Positions 49,591 through 58,504 are shown, numbered from the stretch's first letter. The stretch: DNA of 64,000 nucleotides from Flavobacteriales bacterium (GCA_016715895.1 JADJXH010000004.1:2108001-2172000); one strand, 5' to 3'. The notes: generated by a model not told the origin, from the sequence alone. Translations and numbers: made by a program.

Positions 49591-50318
49591 TCGGCCCTGC
49601 CGGTGCGGATCACGCGGTACCGGAGCATCACCGCCGAACGCACTGTCCGTTCACCGGAGGTGCGGGCGTCGCGCATCGAGGCGGGAGCGCTCCATTCCAG
49701 GTCCTTCTCCGAGGGCGAGGGCGCCAGCCCGTCCAGGTCGAACGCCAGCCAGGTGTGGTCCTCCACGCCCAGGCTCAGGATGCGGCGTGCCGAGCGTGAG
49801 TTGAGGTCGGCCACGAAGACCGCTGCCAGATGACCATCCTCCTCGGTGAATCGATCGCGGTCGATCCGCGCGTAGTGATTGTCCTTGTCGCCCGCATAGA
49901 GGCTCATGCGCAGCTGATCCGGCTCGCGCGTGCGGGGCCCCACGAGGGCGGGCGGCAGGCGCACTTCCACCTCCAACGCAAGCGCTTCGCCGTGCAGCAG
50001 GGGAGGGCGGGGAACGGAAAGCAGCCCGAGCCCGGCAAAGGTGAACAAGGCCCCCTGGGCGAGGACCAGCCCCAGTCCGGCCGCCTTCCAAAAGCCCGAC
50101 CAGGCCACGACGCCGGCCAGGTTGGTCCCGAGCAGGCCGGCCAGAAAGCCGCCCACGAAACCTGCCGGGATGAAGATGAACGCGATGGCATAGCCGCGCT
50201 TGCCCTCGAAGTCGCTCACCCCCATCCGCTTCGTCACGTGATCGGCCACGGGTGCGGTGACCACGGCGGTAAGGATGCCGTTCAGCAGGGCCACAAGGAG
50301 AGCGACCTTCCAGGACAT
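49587..50318 (-). CDS. Membrane protein of unknown function
   Basis: This 243-residue protein has three or four predicted helices in its first 115 residues (KVALLVALLNGILTAVV, GYAIAFIFIPAGFVGGFLAGLLG and a later AALFTFAGLGLL-type segment). A soluble beta-rich domain follows. The N-terminal part resembles small transporter-like or flippase-like membrane proteins, but no diagnostic motif is present. Start chosen at 50318 because it gives an immediate membrane helix. It is convergent with the lipase gene and divergent from a short unknown gene. Confidence 0.65.
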   Translation of the reverse strand: MSWKVALLVALLNGILTAVVTAPVADHVTKRMGVSDFEGKRGYAIAFIFIPAGFVGGFLAGLLGTNLAGVVAWSGFWKAAGLGLVLAQGALFTFAGLGLLSVPRPPLLHGEALALEVEVRLPPALVGPRTREPDQLRMSLYAGDKDNHYARIDRDRFTEEDGHLAAVFVADLNSRSARRILSLGVEDHTWLAFDLDGLAPSPSEKDLEWSAPASMRDARTSGERTVRSAVMLRYRVIRTGRAD

Positions 50319-50369
50319 GTGTTCGGGGTGCGTGAAGATGCACCATCTTCGGCGAACGAACGCCATGCG

Positions 50370-50654
50370 ATGAGAAGCGCCAGGATGAGCATCACCGAGC
50401 AGGGCCGCTCCGGGGATGTGGTCTATGAGGAAGAGGGTCGCAGCATCAAGGGCTGGTGGGAGTTCGCTGGCGGTGATGCGATCGCGATCGTGAACATGGG
50501 TGCCGCTTCGGAATGGGTGCACGGCCACCCCTGGGCCGTGGATCGACGCGCGGAGATCCTGCGCTTCGTGGGCCAGGAGGTGGTCCGGCAGAAGGCCGGT
50601 GGATGCCGGGCGGAGGTCGATGAAGCGGGAGGATGGATCACCATCGTGCGCTGA
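50370..50654 (+). CDS. Short hypothetical protein
   Basis: This 94-residue (or 89, from the ATG at 50385) cytosolic-looking protein contains a central segment SIKGWWEFAGGDAIAIVNMG and a helical RRAEILRFVGQEVVRQK. It is not recognised. The next gene begins nine bases after its stop, so they are probably co-transcribed. Its base composition is similar to its neighbours. Confidence 0.55.
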   Translation: MRSARMSITEQGRSGDVVYEEEGRSIKGWWEFAGGDAIAIVNMGAASEWVHGHPWAVDRRAEILRFVGQEVVRQKAGGCRAEVDEAGGWITIVR

Positions 50655-50663
50655 CCCGGGAGC

Positions 50664-51722
50664 ATGGACCCCCGTTCGGACCCTCGAAGCGGCGACAGCG
50701 CCTGGTTCCATCGGTACCGGGCCTTTCGCCTGAAATTCGCGCTCGTGGTGGGTGCTGCGGCGCTCATCCTGGGCGCCATGGTCTGGTCCGGAAAGAAACT
50801 GCTGTCGGTGGCGCCCACCAGCAGCGTGCCGTTCGGGGAATGCGTGCGGACCGGGTCGCATATCGCCACGCTGCTCCGGACCACCGATCCGCATCTGCCG
50901 GAGATCACGGGCCGGGGCGGCCACACCACCACGAGCATCAGCATCCTGCTCATCCCGTTGAGCGGAGGCGGGCCGAAGAAGATCCTGGTCGCCGAAGGGC
51001 TGCGTTCCGAACAGTTCGCCCTGGCGAGGATCCTGGGCGGTGATGGCAGCACGCTGTGGTTCGATGTGAACGGCGTGGGTGGTGTGGACCTGCGACGAAT
51101 GGAACTGCTGGACCCGGCGGAGGTGCATGAGGACCGGGTTCCGCTGGGTTCAAGGCCTCTCGCGATCAGCCCGGACACCTACCTGTCCGCCGGCCTCATC
51201 GTCGCACCGGGCACATGGTTCGGGCTGCATTCCGAGGAGGAGGTGCGGGTGGGCTTTGCGCCCGGCAAGTTCGTGCGGCGCGTGGTGCCGCAGGAGAGCC
51301 GGAAGCTGATGCGTCGCTTCCATCGCGGTACGCTGGACGAGCCGGTGAACGACAGGTACCATCGGATCCTGTCGATCGGACCCATGAGCGCACCCGAGTA
51401 CCTCAACGCGGCCTTCCTCCGCATGGACGATGCCTCCGAGCCCGTGCGCCTCAGCGATCCGGAAGGGGTGCTCATGATCCACACCTCTGAGCCTGGCATG
51501 AACGGCACCGCGGTGGTCTCACGGGTGGACCTCAACGGCACGGTGCGCTGGACCGTGGATACTGCGATCGACCGCTTCAAGCTCACGCAGATCCTGCCAG
51601 GTCAGGATGCCTTCGCCTTCGTGGGGACCCGCCTTCCGGTCCCGGGTCGGGTGAGCGAACCCTTGCTGGTGATCGTGGACCTTGCGGACGGACGTGTCGT
51701 GACCCATTCCCTCTGGCGATAG
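50664..51722 (+). CDS. Single-pass membrane protein of unknown function
   Basis: This 352-residue protein has a short cytosolic start, one membrane helix (about residues 24-44, FALVVGAAALILGAMVW) and a large extracytoplasmic domain. That domain shows repeated beta-strand signs such as TLWFDVNGVGGVDLR and ISPDTYLSAGLIVAP. It ends with a DLADGRVVTHSLWR strand, which could close a small propeller-like fold. There is a resemblance to PA2928-type proteins, but I would not rely on it. It follows the short gene after nine bases. Confidence 0.65.
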   Translation: MDPRSDPRSGDSAWFHRYRAFRLKFALVVGAAALILGAMVWSGKKLLSVAPTSSVPFGECVRTGSHIATLLRTTDPHLPEITGRGGHTTTSISILLIPLSGGGPKKILVAEGLRSEQFALARILGGDGSTLWFDVNGVGGVDLRRMELLDPAEVHEDRVPLGSRPLAISPDTYLSAGLIVAPGTWFGLHSEEEVRVGFAPGKFVRRVVPQESRKLMRRFHRGTLDEPVNDRYHRILSIGPMSAPEYLNAAFLRMDDASEPVRLSDPEGVLMIHTSEPGMNGTAVVSRVDLNGTVRWTVDTAIDRFKLTQILPGQDAFAFVGTRLPVPGRVSEPLLVIVDLADGRVVTHSLWR

Positions 51723-51739
51723 ACGGTCGCACGCGCCGA

Positions 51740-52063
51740 TCACTGCAGCCGGCCGGTCAGCTCCTCGATGGCGTCCATGAGCTTCTCGCTGGCGCGGATC
51801 GTATCGCTCAAGAGCTCAGGTCGGGGTGTGAGCGTGTTCTCGCGCAGGCTGTCCACGGCGTGGACCAGGGACACGCATCGGTCGTCGGCCGCGATGCCAC
51901 GCTCCATCAACCCTTCGATCTCCGCGATCAGCGCATGGTCGATGCGCCCGTGGCGCAGCTCCGTCCCGAGCATCTGCACGGTCCGGCGCAGCGTGCGGAG
52001 CGCGCGGATCAGTTCCAGGTCGGTCATGGGCCGAAGATCGGCTGCTGGAGGGTACGCTGACAT
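51740..52063 (-). CDS. Short helical hypothetical protein
   Basis: This 107-residue protein is predicted mostly helical (LELIRALRTLRRTVQMLGTEL, then ELLSDTIRASEKLMDAIEELTG), with no membrane segment or signal. The ATG at 52063 is used, and the ATG at 52027 (95 residues) is a good alternative. It is not recognised. It lies between two plus-strand genes and may be monocistronic. Confidence 0.5.
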   Translation of the reverse strand: MSAYPPAADLRPMTDLELIRALRTLRRTVQMLGTELRHGRIDHALIAEIEGLMERGIAADDRCVSLVHAVDSLRENTLTPRPELLSDTIRASEKLMDAIEELTGRLQ

Positions 52064-52195
52064 CGCGTTCCCGTTCCGTCGCCCGCTTTGACCGCTCCGG
52101 GCGGATCCCGTACCCGCCCTTCGCCTGAAGTGACGGATGTCACGTGTGACCGTTGATCCCGGTCGAAGCTTTGGCCCATCGATCAGCCTTGCACC

Positions 52196-54127
52196 ATGAG
52201 CATCAAGAACCTTCTCCTTTGCATCATCCTCGCCCATGCGTCAGGTCTCCCGGCCCAGGTCAGCGTGGATTGGAACATTAGCGAGACCGGGTATGCGATC
52301 GCCTTGGATCAGCAGAACAACCTTTACACGGTGTTCTCCACCCAGGGGGCCGGCACGGACATCCTCCTGACGAAGCGTGCTTCAACAGGTGCACTGGCCT
52401 GGAGCACGTTCTTCGATCAGACGAGCACCACGTTGCACGATCGCGCGACCTGGGTGGCCACGGACCCTCAGGGGAACGCGTTGGTGAGCGGCACGGTATA
52501 CGGCGGTTCCTCTCAGAATCCGGTGCCGGCGAACAGCCTGCTCATGAAGTTCAGCCCTGCCGGTCAGTTGCTGTGGCGTCAGGAATACGGGAGCCTCTTC
52601 GATGGATCCTACACGCGCAAGTGCGTCGTCGACAAGGCGGGCTTCACCTATGTGCTCGGACTTGGGCAGAGCGGCACCGGGCTCGTTTCCACGGTCAGGA
52701 AGTTCTCCCCGTCGGGGGCCACGGTCTGGGCCTGGTATGATGTAGGGATCGGCGGCCCTCAGAACATCAAGTTCACGCCGGATAGTGCCTTGGTGATCGC
52801 ACATCGCGGTTCGACCACGGATGGCTATACGAAGTTGGACCGCATGAGCGGCACCACGATCTGGAACTATTCCGCGAGCAGCACCACCATCGGCGATCTT
52901 GCCGGTGACGCTGCGGGGAACAGCTATCTGGTCCATACCGTACCGCAGGACCAGAGCAGCGCTGTCCTGCGCAAGGTCTCGCCCTCAGGAGCGCTTATCT
53001 GGCAGAACACGTATTCCATCACCGCCTACCGGGTGGAAGTGGGGGCGGATCAGGCCCCCGTGCTGAGCGGCTTTCCGGCCGGAGGTGGGGTGGGCGCCGC
53101 CTTCCTGAAGGTCTCCCCGGCCGGTACCCAGCTGTGGGTGAACAACGATGCCGATGGACCCAACAACGGTTTCCTGCTCCATGCCCAGATGATGATGGAC
53201 CCTTACGACAACGCCTACCTCTGTGCGGGCACCCTTTTCGCCATGGGCATCTGCAAGGTGAACAGCGACGGTACCACGGGATGGTACGTCACCACACCGA
53301 GCAGCTATGCGAACGGCTTTGCGTTGGGCAACGACCACGCTGTGTACGTCACTGGCGGTGGCACCGCCCGTCTGGCCCAACCGGTCCCGGGCGTGCTCGT
53401 GGCACCGCGGGTGCTGCTCGACGGACCTTACGAGATCGGCACCGGCCTGATGAGCGACGGAGCGCGCGCGGCCGGGATGCTCCCGCTGGCGGATCCCTAC
53501 CCGGCGATGGGCTACGTGCACACGGGGCCTCCATCGCCCTCCACCAACGCATCCGTCCTCTCTGTCACCGGACCGAACGCCATAGTGGACCATGTGCTGG
53601 TTGAACTGCGCGACGATGCGGACAACACGCAGGTGCTGGCCTCGCGCACCGCGTTGCTGCAGCGGGATGGCGATGTGGTGGACATGGACGGGGTGAGCCC
53701 GGTGGGGTTCGCGGCACCGGCCGGTGACTACTCCCTGGCCATGCGTCATCGCAACCACCTGGGGTGCATGACCGCGGCCCCGATCGCGCTCAATGGGACC
53801 TCCACCACGGTGGACCTCAGCCAGGCCGGCACGGCCGCCTACGGCACGAACGCGCGGCGGTCGGTGGGACCGGTGATGACGCTGTGGTGCGGTGATGCCA
53901 CGTTCAACGGTCAGGTGAAGTACGCGGGAGCCGGTAATGACCGCGATGCCATTCTGATCCGCATCGGCGGTCTGGTGCCGACCAACACGGTGCAGGGCTA
54001 CTTTGCCGAGGATGTGAACTTGGATGGCACCGTGAAGTACGCCGGAACGGACAACGACAGGGACCGCGTGCTGCAGACGATCGGCGGGGTGGTCCCGACG
54101 GCGGTCAGGACGGCACAGTTGCCTTGA
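52196..54127 (+). CDS. Secreted beta-propeller-like protein with paired dockerin-like C-terminal repeats
   Basis: This 643-residue secreted protein has a signal peptide (NLLLCIILAHASGLPAQ). The central 400 residues contain many strands typed as LMKFSPAGQLLW, VRKFSPSGATVW and LRKVSPSGALIW, which mark SBBP/PQQ-like propeller blades. The last 70 residues carry two similar calcium-binding-like repeats: GQVKYAGAGNDRDAIL and GTVKYAGTDNDRDRVL. Such repeats recur at the ends of secreted Bacteroidota proteins and resemble dockerin or EF-hand loops. A typical T9SS sorting domain is not evident. AAGCTTTG, a -7-like sequence, lies about 22 bases upstream of the start. Confidence 0.8.
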   Translation: MSIKNLLLCIILAHASGLPAQVSVDWNISETGYAIALDQQNNLYTVFSTQGAGTDILLTKRASTGALAWSTFFDQTSTTLHDRATWVATDPQGNALVSGTVYGGSSQNPVPANSLLMKFSPAGQLLWRQEYGSLFDGSYTRKCVVDKAGFTYVLGLGQSGTGLVSTVRKFSPSGATVWAWYDVGIGGPQNIKFTPDSALVIAHRGSTTDGYTKLDRMSGTTIWNYSASSTTIGDLAGDAAGNSYLVHTVPQDQSSAVLRKVSPSGALIWQNTYSITAYRVEVGADQAPVLSGFPAGGGVGAAFLKVSPAGTQLWVNNDADGPNNGFLLHAQMMMDPYDNAYLCAGTLFAMGICKVNSDGTTGWYVTTPSSYANGFALGNDHAVYVTGGGTARLAQPVPGVLVAPRVLLDGPYEIGTGLMSDGARAAGMLPLADPYPAMGYVHTGPPSPSTNASVLSVTGPNAIVDHVLVELRDDADNTQVLASRTALLQRDGDVVDMDGVSPVGFAAPAGDYSLAMRHRNHLGCMTAAPIALNGTSTTVDLSQAGTAAYGTNARRSVGPVMTLWCGDATFNGQVKYAGAGNDRDAILIRIGGLVPTNTVQGYFAEDVNLDGTVKYAGTDNDRDRVLQTIGGVVPTAVRTAQLP

Positions 54128-54282
54128 ACGGATCAGCGCCTTAGCGCGCCATATGCGGGTTGTGTCGTCCGTTGAGAATGGCCCTCCAAGGTCGACCGCA
54201 CACACCGTTCGTCCCTTTCTGAGGTCAGGATGCAACCCGACCATGGCGATGGTCCGTCACGAACGCATTGAACCCCGACCCC

Positions 54283-55137
54283 ATGCGCCACACGACCCTG
54301 CTTGCCACCGCCCTGTTAACCGCTACCCTCGCCACCGCACAGATCCCGAACGGGGGCTTCGAGACCTGGACCAACAACGTGAACTACATGGAGCCCGCGA
54401 ACTGGTGGACGACCAACGCGGTCACGCACCTGTTGGCCGGCACGGCGAGCTGTGTGCCGGGATCACCCGGTGCGGTGGGCACCCATCACATCGCCATCAC
54501 CTCCATGACCGCAGGGACCATCGTGGAGGTGGGTCGGGCCACCTGCGGCAACGAGATCACCGGCTATCCCGGTTTCCCGTACGCCGCCCGACCGGCCACG
54601 TTCGAAGGACAGGTGCAATACGCACCACAGGGTGGCGATGCCGCCATGGTGCATGCCGCCCTTTGGGGATGGAACAGCCAGATGACCGCGCGTGAGGTCA
54701 TCGCCGTGGCCACCTTCAACATCACCTCCGCCATTCCGTCCTGGCAGCCCTTCAGCATCCCCTTCACGTACCTCAGCACCAACACTCCGGACACCGCACG
54801 CGTGTTCATCGAGGCGAGCATGAACACCCCGGTGGACGGCACGACGATCCTGGTGGATGACCTGCACTTCGATGGAGCGGTGGGCATGATGGAGGCGGAA
54901 CCCGTGGCCGGGTTCAGTGTGCAGCCGAACCCGGTGGACGAGCGTGCGTGGGTGACCGCCACCGAGCCGCTGACGCAGGTGACCGTGCTGGATGCCAATG
55001 GTCGTGTGGTGCTTGATCACGCGGTGGGCGGACTCGGGGTCTCGCTCGATGCCGCGGCTTGGGTGCCCGGCCTGTATGCCGTCCGCGTCGCCACGCGCGA
55101 TGGTCGGTGGGCGGTGCGGCGGCTGGTGAAGCAGTGA
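54283..55137 (+). CDS. T9SS cargo protein with carbohydrate-binding-like domain
   Basis: This 284-residue secreted protein has a signal peptide (MRHTTLLATALLTATLATAQ). A single jelly-roll-like domain of about 190 residues (IPNGGFETWTNNVNYMEP through DDLHFDG) resembles carbohydrate-binding or PCMD-type modules. The last 70 residues form a type A T9SS sorting domain (FSVQPNPVDERAWVTA to RRLVKQ). No catalytic motif is seen. The TTG 15 bases upstream is unlikely to be the start. Function is unknown apart from probable surface display. Confidence 0.83.
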   Translation: MRHTTLLATALLTATLATAQIPNGGFETWTNNVNYMEPANWWTTNAVTHLLAGTASCVPGSPGAVGTHHIAITSMTAGTIVEVGRATCGNEITGYPGFPYAARPATFEGQVQYAPQGGDAAMVHAALWGWNSQMTAREVIAVATFNITSAIPSWQPFSIPFTYLSTNTPDTARVFIEASMNTPVDGTTILVDDLHFDGAVGMMEAEPVAGFSVQPNPVDERAWVTATEPLTQVTVLDANGRVVLDHAVGGLGVSLDAAAWVPGLYAVRVATRDGRWAVRRLVKQ

Positions 55138-55186
55138 GCCCGCCGCGCGGGTGGAGCGGAGATGATCGCAGCGCGCGGCGATCGGA

Positions 55187-55194
55187 TACCTTTC
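55187..55194 (+). promoter_or_regulatory. -7 element TACCTTTC three bases before a GTG start
   Basis: One base off TAnnTTTG. It lies inside what would be coding sequence if translation began at the ATG 55162, so it supports the GTG start at 55198. Confidence 0.45.
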
Positions 55195-55197
55195 ACC

Positions 55198-56352
55198 GTG
55201 CGCATCACGCTTCTTCCGCTCGCCCTGTCATGGGCCGTTCATCTCGTTGCCCAACCTGGTGGTCCGTCGCCGATCGGTTTCGCGGACACGCTGCTCTTCA
55301 ACGACAGCCTTCGGTACGGCGCTTTCGGCTACGAAGGTCCTGCGCCGCTCTTTGTGCAGGCCTGGTTCCCGCTGGAGGGCACCCTTGCGGAACCCGTTGG
55401 CAGGCTCGATCCCGACCACCTGCGTTTCCGAGATCTGCGCAGGCCCCGGCTGCCGTCCTCGCTTCAGCCCGTGTACCAGCAGTTGCTGCTGCGCATGGAC
55501 AGCGCCTTCATCGAATACGGCCTGCGTTATCCCTTCGATGGCGATGAGCCCATCAACTACGCGCCCTTCTCGGAGCAACAGGTGAAGGACAGCCTGCTCG
55601 CCCTGGGCACGCAGGCCTTCCGCGCAGAACTGCCCTTGACCGCGTCGCGTCCGGTGATCGTGTACCACCACGGCTCGCAGGGCCTCAGCGACGAGAACGT
55701 GTGGATGGCCGAGCACTTTGCGGAGCACGGGTACATCTTCCTTTCCTGCAACTTCCACTGGCCATTGGAGGGCCGTTCGTATGGTTACCCGTTGGTGTGG
55801 GAGCCGGACCGCAGCAGCATCCGCACCATGCTCCGCTTTGCACGAACCCTCGCCAACGGTCACAAGGTCTTCTACATCGGTCATAGCTGGGGCGCGCAGG
55901 AAGGATGGTGCACGCTGCACGAGCCGGGTCTCGCCGATGCGTTCATCAGCCTGGAGACCACCATGGAGTGGAAGACCGACAGCGCCGAGGTGCGTGACAA
56001 GTGGCCGCAGGTGCTCGAAGCGCTCACCACCCACAGCTACCCGATGCCCATCCTGATGGTGGCGGACACCGAAGGCGAGCCGCCCTTCCCGATGTTCCGT
56101 GGTGTGCAGGGTGATGTCCGCTACCTCGATCCGAAGGAACCCTTCGGGCATGAGAGCTACACCAGTGCCTACCTGATGCGCCTCGCGGAAGAAGGTCGCT
56201 TCGCGCTGCCCGATCGTGAGGCGATGCAGCGCCAGTTCGAACTGCACGTCGCGTTGCTGGATGAGCTGTTGACCTTTTTACGGGAGCTGGCGGGAATGCC
56301 GGTCCCTGCCCGGCCCCACCCGCAACGGGATCCCTTTCACAGGAGTCCATGA
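55198..56352 (+). CDS. Exported alpha/beta hydrolase (GTG start)
   Basis: This 384-residue secreted hydrolase has a signal peptide (VRITLLPLALSWAVHLVAQ) read from the GTG at 55198. That start follows a TACCTTTC box by three bases. The ATG at 55162 would add 12 polar residues before the signal peptide. The core shows VIVYHHGSQGLSDENV, the nucleophile elbow YIGHSWGAQE with Ser, and MVADTEGEPPFPMF. A DPKEPFGHESY segment could hold the catalytic histidine. Substrate unknown. It may be a dienelactone-hydrolase-like or lipase-like enzyme. Confidence 0.8.
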   Translation: MRITLLPLALSWAVHLVAQPGGPSPIGFADTLLFNDSLRYGAFGYEGPAPLFVQAWFPLEGTLAEPVGRLDPDHLRFRDLRRPRLPSSLQPVYQQLLLRMDSAFIEYGLRYPFDGDEPINYAPFSEQQVKDSLLALGTQAFRAELPLTASRPVIVYHHGSQGLSDENVWMAEHFAEHGYIFLSCNFHWPLEGRSYGYPLVWEPDRSSIRTMLRFARTLANGHKVFYIGHSWGAQEGWCTLHEPGLADAFISLETTMEWKTDSAEVRDKWPQVLEALTTHSYPMPILMVADTEGEPPFPMFRGVQGDVRYLDPKEPFGHESYTSAYLMRLAEEGRFALPDREAMQRQFELHVALLDELLTFLRELAGMPVPARPHPQRDPFHRSP

Positions 56353-56372
56353 GGATGGCCCGGTGGCGGGCC

Positions 56373-56624
56373 TTAGCTGACCGCCGAAGGATGTGCGGGG
56401 CGCACCAGCAGGATGGCCCCTTCCAGTTTGACGCCATCGAGCTTGTCGATGGCCTTGTTCGCGGAGCGCTTGTCCTTCATCTCCACGAAGCCGAATCCAC
56501 GGGGCTCTCCCGTGATGCGGTCGGTGACGACCTTGGTGCGCTCCACTTCGCCGAAATGGCCGAAGAGCAATTCAAGATGGAGTTCGGTGATGGCATGGTT
56601 CAGCCTGCCCACGTAAATGGTCAT
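56373..56624 (-). CDS. RNA recognition motif (RRM) protein
   Basis: This 83-residue single-RRM protein has RNP2 as IYVGRL (residues 3-8) and RNP1 as RGFGFVEM (residues 42-49), both complete. Such small Rbp-type proteins in Bacteroidota and cyanobacteria bind RNA, often in cold or stress adaptation. The start at 56624 gives the exact RRM N-terminus. The 140-base region before it has no gene and could hold a 5' leader. It is convergent with the hydrolase gene; a GGCCCG/CGGGCC hairpin at 56357-56372 may end both transcripts. Confidence 0.9.
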   Translation of the reverse strand: MTIYVGRLNHAITELHLELLFGHFGEVERTKVVTDRITGEPRGFGFVEMKDKRSANKAIDKLDGVKLEGAILLVRPAHPSAVS

Positions 56625-56769
56625 ACGCAAGGGTTTTTCGGTGAGTAAGAAGTGAACCGCGCTGACCGGAACGGCCGGACCCGAAGGCCCCAAGAGCACG
56701 AATAGCGCTATCGATCGCAAGATACGACAACGAGCATGTTTCCCGACGATCGATCCGTTCCTTCGCATC

Positions 56770-57642
56770 ATGAAACTGCTCCGATCCGTGCGAGAGGTCG
56801 CTCTGTTGATGCTGTTCGCGCTCGTTGCGGAAGTGGCCGGCGCCCAGCAGCTACCGAACTATGCCTTGTTCGACGGGAAAGGGAGGAAGGTCTCCCACGC
56901 GGGTTTCCTTCGCGCACTTGGAGATGCGGATGTGGTGCTCTTCGGCGAGCTGCACAACAACCCCATCGCCCACTGGCTGCAACTGGAAGTGGCGAAGCAT
57001 TTGGCCGACCGTGGGCCGCTGGTGTTCGGTGCCGAGATGATCGAAGCCGATGACCAGGCCGCGCTTGACCGCTACCTGAAGGGCGAGATCGAACAGGTCG
57101 CGTTCGATACGCTCGCCTGGTTATGGCCCAACCACGGGACCGACTACGCGCCGTTGGTCGACCTGGCGAAGGAGCGCGGCCTGCCCTTCATCGCCACCAA
57201 TGTGCCGCGCCGGTATGCCCGTGCCGTGAGCAGGGGGGGCTTCGAGGCACTGGACACGGTGCCGATGGATCAGCGTTCCTTTTACGCCCCGATGCCCATC
57301 GCGTTCGATCCGGCCCTGCCGCAGTACGTGAAGATGCTCACCATGATGGGCGATCATGGCACACCGGACATGGTGAAGGCCCAGGCCCTGAAGGATGCGA
57401 CCATGGCCCACTTCATCCTGAAGCACCTGCCCGCCAGCGGCCACTTCCTGCACCTCAACGGCAGCTACCACTCCGACTTCCGCGAGGGTATCTGCTGGTA
57501 CCTCCTTGGTGCGCGACCCGGGCTGAAGGTGGTCACTGTCGCCACCATCACGGCCGCACAACTAAGGAAGCTGCCCGCCGAGCACTTCGGCCAGGCGGAC
57601 ATCGTTCTCGTGGTGGATGCCGATCTGCCGGGATCGTACTGA
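56770..57642 (+). CDS. ChaN-family exported protein (haem-binding-type uptake factor)
   Basis: This 290-residue protein has a signal peptide (LLMLFALVAEVAGAQ). The ChaN/Cofac_haem_bdg fold is marked by VVLFGELHNNPIAHWLQLEV, FGAEMIEADDQAALDRYL, the FIATNVPRRYARAVSR segment and HFLHLNGSYHSDFREG. Known members bind haem as paired cofactors and take part in iron uptake. Cys at the signal cleavage site is not seen, so it appears soluble rather than a lipoprotein. It is upstream of the thiol-redox gene, which has its own promoter box. Confidence 0.85.
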   Translation: MKLLRSVREVALLMLFALVAEVAGAQQLPNYALFDGKGRKVSHAGFLRALGDADVVLFGELHNNPIAHWLQLEVAKHLADRGPLVFGAEMIEADDQAALDRYLKGEIEQVAFDTLAWLWPNHGTDYAPLVDLAKERGLPFIATNVPRRYARAVSRGGFEALDTVPMDQRSFYAPMPIAFDPALPQYVKMLTMMGDHGTPDMVKAQALKDATMAHFILKHLPASGHFLHLNGSYHSDFREGICWYLLGARPGLKVVTVATITAAQLRKLPAEHFGQADIVLVVDADLPGSY

Positions 57643-57678
57643 GGTGGACGGATGTTCCGGCGCGGCCAGCGTGTGGCG

Positions 57679-57686
57679 TACCTTTC
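57679..57686 (+). promoter_or_regulatory. -7 element TACCTTTC five bases before the start codon
   Basis: One base off TAnnTTTG, in the 49-base gap after the ChaN-like gene. Confidence 0.45.
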
Positions 57687-57691
57687 GGATC

Positions 57692-58504
57692 ATGATCCCC
57701 CGGCCATCCACGAGCCTGACCATCGCGCCATGGACGCTGCTGCTGGTGGCCGTCACGCTGCCTGGGCTCCCCGCTTCCGCCCAGCTGCCCGACGGGAGCA
57801 CCGCACCCGACTTCACGCTAACGGACATCAACGGCACCACGCACCACCTATACGACCACCTGGATGCGGGCCGGACGGTCCTCCTGGAGGTCTTCGCCGC
57901 GCATTGCCCCACCTGCTGGGCCTACCACCAGACGCACCGGCTGAAGAACATGCACGAGCAATACGGACCGGGTGGAACGGATGAGCTGATGGTGCTGGCG
58001 CTGGAGTACGACCAGTGGAACGGTATGAACGAGCTGATGGGCATCGGCGATCCCTGGGTGACCGCGGGGGATTGGGTCACCGGCACACCATACCCGATCT
58101 TCAATGTGGAGGATCCCGACCGCGGCGTGTTCACCGACTATGCCGTCACGTTCTACCCGGTGATCTACAAGATCTGCCCGGACGGCCTCACGGAACGCGT
58201 CTTCACCTCGCAGACGGAGATACAGCTTCACCAATTGGTGCAGGACTGCCAGGCCAGTACCTCCATCCCGGACGAGGCCGATCCCGGCGCCATCTGGTTC
58301 GATCCGGTGGGCCGGCGACTGGTCATCGAGCGTTCCGGGAACGTGCGAGGGGTGGAGGTCCTCGACCTGCAGGGCCGGACCCTTCAGCGCATCGAGCAGC
58401 CCATCGGGGGCAGCACCTCGGTAAGCCCACTGCCGCCCGGTGTGTACCTGTTCCGGTTGTGGACGGAGGACGGTGCGGTGGTGAGGCGGTTCGCCACGGA
58501 GTAG
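57692..58504 (+). CDS. Secreted thiol-redox protein (TlpA/AhpC-like) with T9SS C-terminal domain
   Basis: This 270-residue protein has a signal peptide and then a thioredoxin-like domain (APDFTLTDINGTTHHL, LEVFAAHCPTCWAYHQTH). The redox pair CPTC is intact. The last 70 residues are a type A T9SS sorting domain (IWFDPVGRRLVIERSG, LPPGVYLFRLW). A thioredoxin-like protein exported by T9SS would act outside the outer membrane, for example in disulfide handling of other cargo, which is inference. The ATG at 57692 follows a TACCTTTC box. Confidence 0.85.
   Translation: MIPRPSTSLTIAPWTLLLVAVTLPGLPASAQLPDGSTAPDFTLTDINGTTHHLYDHLDAGRTVLLEVFAAHCPTCWAYHQTHRLKNMHEQYGPGGTDELMVLALEYDQWNGMNELMGIGDPWVTAGDWVTGTPYPIFNVEDPDRGVFTDYAVTFYPVIYKICPDGLTERVFTSQTEIQLHQLVQDCQASTSIPDEADPGAIWFDPVGRRLVIERSGNVRGVEVLDLQGRTLQRIEQPIGGSTSVSPLPPGVYLFRLWTEDGAVVRRFATE

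Noticed and set aside
49587..51128. 513-residue reading on the minus strand
   Set aside because: Only the part from 50318 onward (243 residues) looks real. The rest is antisense to two plus-strand genes.
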